A stretch of 64,000 nucleotides of DNA, from NCBI GenBank assembly GCA_016790225.1, contig JAEUOZ010000074.1, forward strand, positions 1 to 64,000, written 5' to 3'. Below are positions 28,666 to 37,523 of this stretch, piece after piece (the stretch's first letter is position 1; each line of letters opens with the position of its first letter). This stretch comes from Rubrivivax sp. GTDB taxonomy: Bacteria > Pseudomonadota > Gammaproteobacteria > Burkholderiales > Burkholderiaceae. The position numbers and the translations under genes were made by a program. Below the pieces are notes generated by a model. The model made no database searches. It was not told where the DNA came from and worked only from the letters and a program-made list of their open reading frames with translations.

Positions 28666-28758
28666 ACCCGATGCCGCATGGGGGATTACGAGGACGTCGT
28701 CATCACGGCCTGACCTTAACATCGGGTGCCCTTCATCCTTGCCCTGCGGCCCACACCC

Positions 28759-29055
28759 ATGGAAATTGCCGACATCACCCGCACCCTGCAAGCCAAGGTG
28801 GGCGAATCCAGCGGCCTGAACGCCACGCTGAAGTTCGATTGCGGCCCCGATGGCGTCGTGGTCATCGACGGCAAGGCGATACCCAATACCGTGGACAACA
28901 CCGATCGCGAGACCGATTGCACCGTGAGCATCACGCGCGACAACCTCGTGGCCATGCTCAGCGGCGATCTGGACCCTGCGACCGGTTTCATGACCGGCAA
29001 GTTCCGTGTCTCCGGCGACATGAGCGTGGCGCTCAAGCTGCAGCGTGTGGTGTGA
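28759..29055 (+). CDS. SCP2 sterol-binding domain protein
   Basis: This 98-residue protein is a stand-alone SCP2 (sterol carrier protein 2) fold that binds acyl-CoA or other lipids in a hydrophobic pocket. The family pattern is seen in FDCGPDGVVVIDGK, then the DCTVSITRDNLVAMLSGDLD-type loop, then TGKFRVSGDMSVALKLQ at the end. I chose the ATG at 28759 because residues upstream in the frame are outside the domain. It is the first gene of the rightward operon and ends 6 bp before the MerR gene. A role in presenting acyl-CoA substrates to the beta-oxidation enzymes is inference. Confidence 0.85.
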   Translation: MEIADITRTLQAKVGESSGLNATLKFDCGPDGVVVIDGKAIPNTVDNTDRETDCTVSITRDNLVAMLSGDLDPATGFMTGKFRVSGDMSVALKLQRVV

Positions 29056-29061
29056 CGCCGC

Positions 29062-29574
29062 GTGACTGAACGCCCGATCCCGCGCGCGACGCGCGATCCC
29101 GAGGCCCCCGACTGGCAGGCGCCGCCGCCTTCGCGCCGAAAAGGCCCGGCAGAGCGCGCCGCACAGGCGGTGCTGGCCTCGCACCGGGAAGGCGACGCCG
29201 GTGAGCTCTACGGCATCGCCGAGCTGTGCCAGGCGTTCAGCATCACGCCGCGCACGCTGCGCTTCTATGAAGCCAAGGGCCTGCTGGAGCCGCGGCGCGT
29301 CAACGGCACGCGGGTCTATTCACGGCGGGATCGCGCGCGCCTGGCGCTGATCCTGCGCAGCAAGGCCATCGGCGCCTCGCTGGGCGAGATCCAGCACTAC
29401 CTCGATCTCTACGGCGATCACGGCGAGGGGCGCGACAAGCAGCTGCGCTACGTGCTGGAGCGCACCGACGCCACCATCCGCGATCTGGAAGAAAAGCGCG
29501 CCCACATCGAAGCCACGCTGGCCGAGCTGCGCCTCATCAACGCCGAGGTGCGCAAGCGCCTGGATCCCGCCTGA
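29062..29574 (+). CDS. MerR family transcriptional regulator (LiuR-like)
   Basis: The 170-residue regulator has an Arg/Pro-rich N-terminal leader of about 48 residues. The MerR helix-turn-helix follows (YGIAELCQAFSITPRTLRFY, then EAKGLLEPRRVNGTRVYSRR, about 51-90), and then a dimerisation coiled coil (about 115-168). No cysteine metal-binding motif follows, so it is not a metal sensor. MerR proteins of this size beside acyl-CoA genes commonly control branched-chain amino acid or fatty acid catabolism. The start is GTG, 6 bp after the SCP2 stop. The candidate operator is at 28652-28665. Confidence 0.85.
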   Translation: MTERPIPRATRDPEAPDWQAPPPSRRKGPAERAAQAVLASHREGDAGELYGIAELCQAFSITPRTLRFYEAKGLLEPRRVNGTRVYSRRDRARLALILRSKAIGASLGEIQHYLDLYGDHGEGRDKQLRYVLERTDATIRDLEEKRAHIEATLAELRLINAEVRKRLDPA

Positions 29575-29618
29575 GTGCGGCGCGCGTCGCCTGCTCCGGC
29601 ATCACCCAAGTCTCAGCC

Positions 29619-30773
29619 ATGAGCCTGCCGCTGTTTCCTGCGCCCTGGATGACCGAAGAGCACCGCATGCTGCAGGACGCGGTGTCGCGCTACATGGCGC
29701 AGCGCTGGGTGCCGCGCGCCGCGGAGTTCCGCGAAGCCGGGCGCATGAGCCCGGCGGACTGGCGCGATGCCGCGGCCAACGGCCTGCTGTGCACCTCCGT
29801 GCCCGAGGCCTGGGGCGGCGGCGGCGGCGATTTCGGGCACGAAGCCGTGATCCTGCTGGAGCAATCCCGCGCCAACCTTTCGGGCTGGGGCGGCGGCCTG
29901 CATTCGGCCATCGTCGCGCCCTACATCCTGCACTACGGCAGCGCGTCGCAGAAGCAGCGCTGGCTGCCGCGCATGTGCACGGCCGAGTTCATCGGTGCCA
30001 TCGCCATGACCGAGCCCGGCACGGGCAGCGATCTGCAGGCGGTGCGCACCACGGCGCGGCGCGATGGCGATCACTACGTCATCAACGGCGCCAAGACCTT
30101 CATCACCAATGGTCAGAACGCCAACCTGGTGGTCGTGGTGTGCCGCACCGGGGCCGAGGGCGGCGCACGCAACATCTCGCTGATCGTCGTCGAGACGGAC
30201 CATGCGCCGGGCTTTCGGCGCGGCCGCCAGCTGGACAAGATCGGCCTGAAGGCGCAGGACACCTCGGAGCTCTTCTTCGATGAGGTGCGCGTGCCGCTGG
30301 ACAACCTCATCGGCGGGCAGGAAGGCCAGGGCTTCTACCAGCTGATGGAGCAGCTGCCGCAGGAGCGCCTGATCATCGCGGTGCAGGGCATCGGGGCGAT
30401 GGAACGTGCGCTGGACGAGACGCTGCGCTACACCAAGGGGCGCAAGGCCTTCGGCAAGACGGTCTGGGATTTCCAGAATACGCGCTTCAAGCTGGCCGAG
30501 GTGCAGGCCACGGTACTGGCCGCGCGCGCCTTGGTGGATGCCTGCATGGTCTCGCACCTGCGCGGCGAACTCGATGCCGCTCGCGCCGCCCTGGCCAAGG
30601 CCTGGGTCAGCGAGCAGCAGTGCCGCGTGATGGACGAGTGCCTGCAGCTCTTCGGCGGCTACGGCTACATGATGGAGTACCCGATCGCCGAGCTGTACGT
30701 GGATGCCCGGGTGCAGCGCATCTATGGCGGCACCAACGAGATCATGAAGGAACTCGCGGCACGCTCCATGTGA
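29619..30773 (+). CDS. Acyl-CoA dehydrogenase
   Basis: The 384-residue FAD enzyme catalyses the first step of beta-oxidation. Motifs include AIAMTEPGTGSDLQAVRTTA (FAD/substrate) at about residues 127-146, then VINGAKTFITNGQNA at about 153. The C-terminal CLQLFGGYGYMMEYPIAELY is followed by RIYGGTNEIMKELAARSM. The IYGGTNEI form lacks the Glu of the medium-chain YEGT motif, as in long-chain and isovaleryl-CoA types. It resembles FadE-like enzymes of the second atu/liu-associated operon class. It lies 44 bp after the MerR gene and 35 bp before the thiolase gene, in one operon. Confidence 0.88.
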   Translation: MSLPLFPAPWMTEEHRMLQDAVSRYMAQRWVPRAAEFREAGRMSPADWRDAAANGLLCTSVPEAWGGGGGDFGHEAVILLEQSRANLSGWGGGLHSAIVAPYILHYGSASQKQRWLPRMCTAEFIGAIAMTEPGTGSDLQAVRTTARRDGDHYVINGAKTFITNGQNANLVVVVCRTGAEGGARNISLIVVETDHAPGFRRGRQLDKIGLKAQDTSELFFDEVRVPLDNLIGGQEGQGFYQLMEQLPQERLIIAVQGIGAMERALDETLRYTKGRKAFGKTVWDFQNTRFKLAEVQATVLAARALVDACMVSHLRGELDAARAALAKAWVSEQQCRVMDECLQLFGGYGYMMEYPIAELYVDARVQRIYGGTNEIMKELAARSM

Positions 30774-30808
30774 GCGCCGTCGCCGGTATACCCCCTCAGG
30801 AGACACCG

Positions 30809-32014
30809 ATGTCCAACGCTTATCTTTACGATCACGTGCGCACACCGCGCGGCAAGGGCAAGAAGGACGGCGCCCTGCACCAGGCCACGCCCGTCTGGCT
30901 CCTGCGCACGCTGCTGCAGGCGCTGCAGCAGCGCAACGATCTGGACACCTCGCTGGTCGACGATGTGGTGCTGGGCTGCGTCACGCCGGTGGGCGAGCAG
31001 GGCGCCGATATCGCCCGCACCGCCGTGCTGGATGCCGAGTGGGCGCAGACCGTGGCGGGCGTCACGCAGTCGCGCTTCTGTGCCTCGGGTCTGGAATCCA
31101 TCAACCTGGCGGCGGCCAAGGTCGCGAGCGGCTTCGAGGATCTGGTGGTCGCCGGCGGCATCGAGAGCATGAGCCGCTGGGCCATGGGCAGCGATGGTGG
31201 CGCCTGGGTGATGGATCCGCGCATCAACCAGAAGACCGGCTTCGTGCCGCAAGGCGTGGGCGCCGACCTGATCGCCACGCTCGAAGGCTGGGAGCGCGCC
31301 GATGTCGATGGCTTTGCGCTGCGCTCGCACCAGCGGGCAGCGGCTGCACGGGCCGAAGGGCGCTTCCGGCGATCCATCGTCCCGGTGCACGACATCGCGG
31401 GTCTGCCGATGCTGGCCGAGGACGAGACCATCCGCCCCAATGCCTCGATGGAGGCCATGGCGCGGCTGGACCCCAGCTTCGCGATGATGGGCCAGATGGG
31501 CTTCGACAGCACCGCCCTGCGCAAGTACACGACGGTGGAGCGCATCCGGCATGTGCATCACGCGGGCAACTCCTCGGGCATCGTCGACGGCGCCGCGCTG
31601 ATGCTGGTGGGCACGGCCGAAGCCGGTCGCAAGGCCGGGCTGCGCCCGAGGGCGCGCGTGCGCGCCGCGGCCGTGATCGGCAGCGAGCCCACCATCATGC
31701 TCACCGGGCCCACGCCGGCCTGCCGCAAGGCGCTGGCCAAGGCCGGCATGCAGGCCCGCGACATCGATCTGTGGGAAATCAACGAGGCCTTTGCCGTGGT
31801 GCCGATGAAGACCGCGCGCGATCTGGAACTGGATCTGGAGCGCGTCAACGTCAACGGGGGCGCCATCGCCATGGGCCATCCGCTGGGCGCCACGGGCTGC
31901 ATCATCCTGGGCACGTTGCTGGACGAACTGGAGCGCCGCGATCTGCACACGGGCGCGGCCACGCTGTGCGTGGGTGGCGGCATGGGCATCGCCACCATCA
32001 TCGAACGGATCTGA
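30809..32014 (+). CDS. Acetyl-CoA C-acyltransferase (thiolase)
   Basis: This 401-residue thiolase cleaves 3-ketoacyl-CoA with CoA to acetyl-CoA and a shortened acyl-CoA. The nucleophile is Cys91 in [15 protein letters not shown]. The NEAF motif, GHPLGATG (catalytic His) and Cys387 in LCVGGGMG complete the active site. I chose the ATG at 30809 because it follows a CAGGAGA ribosome-binding site by about 6 bp and gives the family N-terminus. It sits between the acyl-CoA dehydrogenase and the hydratase/dehydrogenase genes, so the three encode a full beta-oxidation spiral. Confidence 0.92.
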   Translation: MSNAYLYDHVRTPRGKGKKDGALHQATPVWLLRTLLQALQQRNDLDTSLVDDVVLGCVTPVGEQGADIARTAVLDAEWAQTVAGVTQSRFCASGLESINLAAAKVASGFEDLVVAGGIESMSRWAMGSDGGAWVMDPRINQKTGFVPQGVGADLIATLEGWERADVDGFALRSHQRAAAARAEGRFRRSIVPVHDIAGLPMLAEDETIRPNASMEAMARLDPSFAMMGQMGFDSTALRKYTTVERIRHVHHAGNSSGIVDGAALMLVGTAEAGRKAGLRPRARVRAAAVIGSEPTIMLTGPTPACRKALAKAGMQARDIDLWEINEAFAVVPMKTARDLELDLERVNVNGGAIAMGHPLGATGCIILGTLLDELERRDLHTGAATLCVGGGMGIATIIERI

Positions 32015-32028
32015 GTGGAGCGCTGATC

Positions 32029-34164
32029 ATGTCCAACACTGCAGTTCAATTGACGCTTGGCGACGATGGCATCCTTGTCGCCACCATGGATCTGCCCGGC
32101 CGCCCGATGAACGTGGTGGGCGATCTGCTGATGGACGGCATCAACGCCGCCGTCGAGCGCCTGGCCGGGGAGGGCGTGAAGGGGCTGATCCTCGCCTCGG
32201 GCAAGGCGGATTTCTGCGCGGGAGGGGATCTGGACCGCATGTCCAAGTGGACCCGGCCGGAGGAGCCCTTCGACTCCTGCCAGGCGATGAAGGCGGTGCT
32301 GCGCCGCATGGAGAAGCTGGGCAAGCCCGTGGTGGCCGCGATCAACGGCCACGCCTTGGGCGGCGGCCTGGAGATGGCCTTGGCCTGCCATGCGCGCATC
32401 GCCATCGACGACCCCCGGCTCAAGCTGGGCCAGCCCGAGGTGAAGCTCGGCCTGCTGCCGGGCGGCGGTGGCACGGCGCGCCTGTCACGCCTGGTGGGCA
32501 TCCAGGCGGCGCTGCAGATCTGTGGCGAGGGCAACGACATCCCGGTGGCAAAGGCGCAGCAGATGGGACTGCTCAGCGCGCTGGCCAAGGACCGTGAAGA
32601 CCTGATGGCCCAGGCCCGTGCCTGGATTGCCGCCAACCCCAAGGCCGCGCAGCCATGGGACCAGCCGAAGTTCAAGTTCCCGGGTGGGGATTCGCGCACG
32701 CCTGCGGTGGTGCAGATGTGGAGCATCGCGCCCTCCATCGCCTCGGCCAAGACCTGGGGCAACTATCCGGCCGTGCGGCACATCATGAGCGCCATCTTCG
32801 AAGGCGGCCTGGTGGACTTCGACAACGCCTGCGCCATCGAGAGCCGCTACTTCGCCGCCTGCGTGGTCTCGCAGGAATCCAAGAACATCATCAATACGCT
32901 GTGGTACCAGCTCAACGCGATCAAGAAAGGCGCCTCGCGCCCGGTGGGCATTGCGCCTTCGAAGGTGAAGAAGCTCGGCGTGCTGGGGGCCGGCATGATG
33001 GGGGCCGGCATCGCCTACGTCTCGGCCAAGGTCGGGATCGAGGTGGTGCTGATCGACACCACGCAGGAGGCGGCGGACAAGGGCAAGGCCTATTCGCAGG
33101 GCCTGCTGGACAAGGCGCTGAAGAAGGGCCGCAGCACGCCCGAGAAGCGCGAAGCGCTGCTGGCAAAGATCACGCCCACCACCGACCATGCGCTGCTGGC
33201 CGGCTGTGACCTGGTCATCGAAGCCGTCTTCGAGGACCGTGCCGTCAAGGCCGAGGTGACTGAGCGCGCCGAGGCCGTGATCGGCGCGCAGGCCATCTTC
33301 GCGTCCAACACCTCGACGCTGCCGATCACCGGGCTGGCGCAGGCCAGCGCGCGGCCGGCCAGCTTCCTGGGCCTGCACTTCTTCAGCCCGGTGGACAAGA
33401 TGCCGCTGGTGGAGATCATCGTCGGCCGCGAGACCTCGCCCGAGGCGCTGGCCCGCGGCTTCGACTACGTGCTGCAGATCGGCAAGACGCCCATCGTCGT
33501 GAACGACAGCCGTGGCTTCTTCACCAGCCGCGTCTTTGCCACCTACGTGATGGAAGGCCTGACGATGCTGAAGGAGGGCGTGCACCCGCGCAGCATCGAG
33601 GTGGCCGGCCAGCAGGCCGGCATGCCGATGCCGCCGCTGGCCCTGCAGGACGAGGTCTCGCTGTCGCTGAGCCTGCATGTGAGCGAGCAGACCCGCAAGG
33701 ACATGGCCGCCGAAGGCCGGCCCTACGCTGAACACCCGGGCACACCGGTGATCCGCCAGTTGTGCGAGATCGGCCGCATCGGCAAGAAGGCCGGCAAAGG
33801 CTTCTATGACTGGGGCCCCGACGGCCGCACGCTGTGGCCTGAGCTGGCCACATTGTTCCCGCCTGCAGCGGAGCAGCCGTCGCAGCAGGAACTGATCGAC
33901 CGCCTGATGTTCGCGCAGGCCAACGAGGCGGCGCGCTGCCTGCAGGAAGGCGTGCTGCGCTCGGTGGCCGACGGCAACATCGGCTCCATCTTCGGCTGGG
34001 GCTTTGCGCCCTTCCACGGCGGCGCGCTGCAGTTCATCAATGCCATGGGCGCGGGCGCCTTCGTGCGCCGTTCGCGCGAGCTGGCGGCGGCCTACGGCCC
34101 GCGCTTCGAGCCCGCCGCCAACGTGGTCGCCCAGGCCGAGCAGGGCGGGCGGTTCACCGACTGA
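32029..34164 (+). CDS. Bifunctional enoyl-CoA hydratase / 3-hydroxyacyl-CoA dehydrogenase (FadB/FadJ-like)
   Basis: The 711-residue protein combines an N-terminal crotonase domain with a C-terminal NAD-dependent 3-hydroxyacyl-CoA dehydrogenase, as in FadB/FadJ. Both hydratase glutamates are present ([15 protein letters not shown] and [15 protein letters not shown]). The Rossmann motif [16 protein letters not shown] begins near residue 323. The catalytic His lies in [18 protein letters not shown] at about 450. The end of the protein ([20 protein letters not shown]) is typical of the second dehydrogenase half. It starts 14 bp after the thiolase stop. Together with the thiolase and dehydrogenase it forms a beta-oxidation module. 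Confidence 0.92.
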   Translation: MSNTAVQLTLGDDGILVATMDLPGRPMNVVGDLLMDGINAAVERLAGEGVKGLILASGKADFCAGGDLDRMSKWTRPEEPFDSCQAMKAVLRRMEKLGKPVVAAINGHALGGGLEMALACHARIAIDDPRLKLGQPEVKLGLLPGGGGTARLSRLVGIQAALQICGEGNDIPVAKAQQMGLLSALAKDREDLMAQARAWIAANPKAAQPWDQPKFKFPGGDSRTPAVVQMWSIAPSIASAKTWGNYPAVRHIMSAIFEGGLVDFDNACAIESRYFAACVVSQESKNIINTLWYQLNAIKKGASRPVGIAPSKVKKLGVLGAGMMGAGIAYVSAKVGIEVVLIDTTQEAADKGKAYSQGLLDKALKKGRSTPEKREALLAKITPTTDHALLAGCDLVIEAVFEDRAVKAEVTERAEAVIGAQAIFASNTSTLPITGLAQASARPASFLGLHFFSPVDKMPLVEIIVGRETSPEALARGFDYVLQIGKTPIVVNDSRGFFTSRVFATYVMEGLTMLKEGVHPRSIEVAGQQAGMPMPPLALQDEVSLSLSLHVSEQTRKDMAAEGRPYAEHPGTPVIRQLCEIGRIGKKAGKGFYDWGPDGRTLWPELATLFPPAAEQPSQQELIDRLMFAQANEAARCLQEGVLRSVADGNIGSIFGWGFAPFHGGALQFINAMGAGAFVRRSRELAAAYGPRFEPAANVVAQAEQGGRFTD

Positions 34165-34407
34165 GCGCGGGCCGAAGGCCGCGCGGCGCAGGCGCAGCGA
34201 ACGCGCGTCCCCACGGCGGCCTGCGCGGCGCTTCTGGCCGACAATGGCGGGGTCGTTGTCGAAGCTGCCTGAGGAACCCCATGGCCCTGTCTCTCTACCC
34301 GCTGCGGCGCTGTGCGCCAGGGCCGGCGAGGGTGCGGCCAGCGGGGGCGGATGGCTTCCCGGCGCCGCGCTGCGTCTGCGGGCCTGCGCGCCTGCGCTGA
34401 CACCACC

Positions 34408-35346
34408 GTGCCGGCAGCCCTGATCCCCACGCCCCGTCCTGCCTGGCGCAGCTATGCCGGCATGCTGCTGCGGCCGCGGCGCGGCCTGCGCGGGTCCCAG
34501 GGCCTGCCGGTGATCGGCCGCAGCACCGGGCCCGTCAAGCTCAGCGCCCTGTGGCTCGCCGCCTACCGCGAGCTCATCGGCCTGCCGGATGAACCTTCGG
34601 TGCTGCCGCCGCTGGCCCTGCAGCTGGCCGCTGCGCCGCTGCACCTGTCGATCCTGGCCGATCCCCGGTTTCCGTTTCGCGCAATGGGCCTGGTGCACCT
34701 GGCACAGCGCATCGATCAGGCGCGGCCCGTCCTGCCCGGCGCGGTCTTCCGGCTGGAAGCCTTCACCGGGCATGCCGGGCCCGTGAAGCGCGGTACCCAG
34801 TTCGAGCTGATCACCGAAGCCAGCGATCGCGAAGGCAAGCTGCTCTGGCGCGCGGTGACGCTGGTCCTGTCGCGCCACCCGCCCGCCGACGCCCGTGCGG
34901 CTGAGGCCGCACCCAGCGGGCCGATTTCCAGTCTGGTCGGCGAACTGGCCGTCGAGCCGCCGCTGTGGACTCGATGCGGCTTCGTGTCCGTGCCGGAGCC
35001 CCTGGGCCGGCGCTATGCGGCCATCGCCGGCGACTGGAATCCCATTCACCAGCGGGCCTGGCTGGCCCGGCCCTTCGGCTTCGACCGCGCGATCGTCCAC
35101 GGCACCTGGACGCTGGCGCGCGCGCTGGTCGCCGCCGGCTGGCCGGTGCATGAGGCGTTTTCGCTGCACGCGCGCTTTCGCAAACCCGTGCCGCTGCCGT
35201 CCTCCGTCGCCGTCTGGGTGCATGCCGGCCGTGCCCTGCAGACCCTGCGCGTCACCGACGGCGAAGGCGGCATCGAACACCTGACCGCCCGCATCGAACC
35301 CGCTCTCGCACGCGAGGACGAAGACGATGACGATGCGCTGCTGTGA
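34408..35346 (+). CDS. MaoC-like hotdog dehydratase family protein
   Basis: The protein of about 312 residues appears to be a double-hotdog MaoC-like dehydratase. The C-terminal half carries the hydratase signature YAAIAGDWNPIHQRAW followed by FDRAIVHGTWTLARAL (about residues 200-230), with the Asp and His of the R-hydratase active site. The N-terminal half is a degenerate hotdog. The start is uncertain: I prefer the GTG at 34408, but an in-frame ATG at 34351 is possible. The ATG at 34281 is in another frame and stops at 34400. It is 243 bp downstream of the hydratase/dehydrogenase gene and overlaps the next gene by 4 bp. Confidence 0.75.
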   Translation: MPAALIPTPRPAWRSYAGMLLRPRRGLRGSQGLPVIGRSTGPVKLSALWLAAYRELIGLPDEPSVLPPLALQLAAAPLHLSILADPRFPFRAMGLVHLAQRIDQARPVLPGAVFRLEAFTGHAGPVKRGTQFELITEASDREGKLLWRAVTLVLSRHPPADARAAEAAPSGPISSLVGELAVEPPLWTRCGFVSVPEPLGRRYAAIAGDWNPIHQRAWLARPFGFDRAIVHGTWTLARALVAAGWPVHEAFSLHARFRKPVPLPSSVAVWVHAGRALQTLRVTDGEGGIEHLTARIEPALAREDEDDDDALL

Positions 35347-36119
35347 GCCGCCGGGCTGCGTCTGCCGCTGACGTGGGGGCTGCAGCCGCGTACCCCGTCC
35401 GCGCCGAGCGGCTGGATCTGCTGCGCGCGCTGGCCATGCTTTGGATGACGGCGTTCCACTTCAGCTTCGATCTCAACCACTTCCAGCTGCTGCAGCCGCG
35501 GCAGAACTTCTACACCGATCCCTTCTGGACCGGGCAGCGCACGGCCATCGTGACGCTGTTCCTGCTGTGTGCCGGTGCCGGCCAGGCTCTGGCGCTGCAC
35601 GCCGCTCAGGGCTGGCCCCGCTTCTGGAAGCGCTGGGCGCAGATCGCCGCCTGCGCAGCCCTGGTGAGCCTGGGCTCCGCGCTGATGTTTCCGCGCAGCT
35701 GGATCAGCTTTGGCGTGCTGCACGGCCTGGCCGTGATGCTGATCCTGTGCCGCCTGGCCGCGCCCTGGGGGCGTGCGCTGTGGCCCTTGGGCGCGCTGGC
35801 GATCGCGCTGCCCTGGCTCTGGTCTCACCCGGTCTTCAACGGGCCGTGGCTGCACTGGACGGGCCTGGTCACGCGCAAGCCCGTGACCGAAGACTGGGTG
35901 CCCGTGCTGCCCTGGCTGGGCGTGATGTTCTGGGGCATGGCCGGCACCCAGGCCCTGCTGCGCCACCGCCCGCACTGGCTGCTGGGCGCGGTGGCTCGAC
36001 CGCTGCAGCCCCTGGTCTTGCTGGGGCGATGGAGCCTGAGCTTCTACATGCTGCACCAGCCGCTGCTGATCGGCGCGCTGATGGCATTTCTGGCGCTGCG
36101 GCGCGCGCTGGGCGGCTGA
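35343..36119 (+). CDS. DUF1624 / heparan-alpha-glucosaminide N-acetyltransferase-like membrane protein
   Basis: The 258-residue protein has about seven membrane segments. It starts with the conserved RLDLLRALAMLWMTAFHFSFDL motif (about 21-42), in which the embedded His is characteristic of DUF1624/COG3503 acyltransferase-like proteins. FGVLHGLAVMLIL is a second conserved segment, and LGRWSLSFYMLHQPLLIGAL at the end resembles other membrane acyltransferases. The acceptor is unknown. The GTG start overlaps the dehydratase stop by 4 bp (GTGA), so translation is probably coupled. It is the last gene of the rightward operon. Confidence 0.78.
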   Translation: MSRRAASAADVGAAAAYPVRAERLDLLRALAMLWMTAFHFSFDLNHFQLLQPRQNFYTDPFWTGQRTAIVTLFLLCAGAGQALALHAAQGWPRFWKRWAQIAACAALVSLGSALMFPRSWISFGVLHGLAVMLILCRLAAPWGRALWPLGALAIALPWLWSHPVFNGPWLHWTGLVTRKPVTEDWVPVLPWLGVMFWGMAGTQALLRHRPHWLLGAVARPLQPLVLLGRWSLSFYMLHQPLLIGALMAFLALRRALGG

Positions 36120-36487
36120 GGGCTGACCGCCGGTCTGTCCGGGCGGTTGTACGGAGCCCGTCTGTCCGGGCGCCTGTACGGATGTGCGGTTGTACCGGTG
36201 GACGGTCGCACAGTCGCACGGACGCATCGCCCGGCGACCTCGCCCAGCCATCGCGGGGCCATCACGGCGCGAGCACGGCGCGAGCACGGCGCAAGCACGT
36301 CCGTGCCACGAGGATCCGAAGCGCCCTGTGCACACAGGTGAGGCCGGTTTGACCCATCTCAAGACCCCACGACAAGGCTTGCCCGGCGCCTCTTGAACCC
36401 GGCGCAAGAGCACCTAACTGAGCATCCAAGGCAGCGTCGCCCACACCCTCTGCGGCCTGCCGGATCCGTGCAAGAAGGAGCTTTGCC
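36120..36487. other. Intergenic region with short repeats upstream of the Hsp20 genes
   Basis: No gene is visible in these 368 bp. At 36135-36181 the stretch GTCTGTCCGGGCG recurs twice, each followed by TGTACGGA. Around 36267-36300 the unit GGCGCGAGCAC is repeated about three times with small changes. The 3' end holds the promoter candidate listed separately and an AAGGAG ribosome-binding site just before the first Hsp20 ATG. Confidence 0.6.
36392..36418 (+). promoter_or_regulatory. Possible sigma-32 heat-shock promoter for the Hsp20 pair
   Basis: CTTGAA at 36392-36397 matches the -35 core of sigma-32 promoters exactly. A 13-nt spacer leads to CACCTAAC, a weak match to the CCCCAT-type -10. 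The site is 70 bp upstream of the first Hsp20 start, a reasonable distance. The -10 is poor, so this is tentative. Confidence 0.35.
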
Positions 36488-36928
36488 ATGTTGTACCGCA
36501 GCCTGTTTCCGCGTGACCTCTTCTCTGAATTCGATCGCCTGCAGCGCGAGATGCACAGCGTCTTCGACGCAGCGCCCGCCATTCGCGGCATGGGCCGGGG
36601 CGGCTATCCGGCGCTCAATGTCGGCGGCACGCCCCAAGCCGTCGAAGTGACGGTCTTCGCACCCGGCCTGGAGCCCTCCAGCATCGAGGTGCAGCTGGAG
36701 CGCGGTGTGCTCACGCTGTCCGGCGTGCGCCCAGAACTGCCCAAACCCGCCGACGACAAGAGCACGCTGCACATCAACGAACGCTTCAGCGGCCGTTTCC
36801 GCCGCGTGCTCAGCCTGCCCGACGACATCGATGCAGACGACGTGCAGGCCAGCTACCGCGATGGCGTGCTGCGCGTGCGCATCGGCCGCCGCCAGCCGCA
36901 GCAGGCGCGCCGCATCGCCGTCCAGTGA
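36488..36928 (+). CDS. Hsp20/alpha-crystallin family small heat-shock protein
   Basis: The 146-residue chaperone binds unfolding proteins in oligomeric form. The N-terminus (MLYRSLFPRDLFSEFDRLQREM) is typical of class A bacterial Hsp20. The alpha-crystallin domain spans about residues 45-135. It contains EVTVFAPGLEPSSIEVQLER and ends with the conserved DGVLRVRIGRR, corresponding to the A-x-x-x-n-G-v-L motif. A C-terminal I-x-I/V pattern (RIAV) that mediates oligomerisation is present. An AAGGAG ribosome-binding site lies 7 bp upstream. A second Hsp20 gene follows after 35 bp; such tandem pairs often form mixed complexes. Confidence 0.93.
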   Translation: MLYRSLFPRDLFSEFDRLQREMHSVFDAAPAIRGMGRGGYPALNVGGTPQAVEVTVFAPGLEPSSIEVQLERGVLTLSGVRPELPKPADDKSTLHINERFSGRFRRVLSLPDDIDADDVQASYRDGVLRVRIGRRQPQQARRIAVQ

Positions 36929-36963
36929 ACAACCTGGTTCGAGATCCTGACAGGAGTCCCAAG

Positions 36964-37371
36964 ATGAACACCTTGAATACCGCCCGCGACATCGCCCGAG
37001 AAAGCGCCCGAGACACCGCGCCCGCTCCGCGTGAAGAGCGCCCGGCGCTGCTGCCGCCGGTGGATGTGATCGAAGACAGCGGCGGCATCACGCTGTACGC
37101 CGATCTGCCCGGCGTGGCCAAGGAGCAGCTGCACCTGCGTGTGGACGGCGAACAGCTGGCCATCGAAGCCGAGATGACGCTGCCGGCCAGCGCCGAGCTC
37201 ACGCCGCTGCACACCGAAGTGGCGCGCTCGGCCTACCGCCGCACCTTCACGCTCAGCAAGGAGCTCGACGCTGCCCAGGTGAGTGCCGAGCTTTCGCAGG
37301 GCGTGCTGCGGGTGCGCATCCCCAAGGCCGCCCACGCGCAGCCGCGGCGCGTCGACGTGCGCGTGGCCTGA
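36964..37371 (+). CDS. Second Hsp20/alpha-crystallin family small heat-shock protein
   Basis: This 135-residue partner of the preceding Hsp20 has an Asp/Arg-rich N-terminal stretch of about 35 residues. The alpha-crystallin core follows: PPVDVIEDSGGITLYADLPG, then VDGEQLAIEAEM, then LSQGVLRVRIPKA. The ATG at 36964 is supported by an AGGAG ribosome-binding site 8 bp upstream; an upstream in-frame ATG at 36925 overlaps the previous gene and lacks one. The two products differ considerably in sequence, so this is an old duplication rather than a recent one. Confidence 0.92.
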   Translation: MNTLNTARDIARESARDTAPAPREERPALLPPVDVIEDSGGITLYADLPGVAKEQLHLRVDGEQLAIEAEMTLPASAELTPLHTEVARSAYRRTFTLSKELDAAQVSAELSQGVLRVRIPKAAHAQPRRVDVRVA

Positions 37372-37523
37372 TCGGTGATCGCCATCTCGCCAGGCCGATG
37401 ACCGGCTGCGCCTCGGCGCGATGGCGCCGGGGCGCTTCGCAACGGCGGGCTACCATCCCGTGCATTCGCCCTCCGGGCCGCCCCGAGGGCGAATGCTGGA
37501 AGGCGCGGCCTGAAGGTACCCCC

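Noticed and set aside
34281..34400. Short ATG frame before the MaoC gene, or a frameshifted N-terminus
   Set aside because: Its 39 codons are in a different frame and end in TGA. The MaoC domain is complete from 34408, so I see no need for a frameshift.
32485..35280. 931-codon minus-strand frame across the hydratase/dehydrogenase and MaoC genes
   Set aside because: It is antisense to well-supported enzymes, spans two genes and has no recognisable domain.
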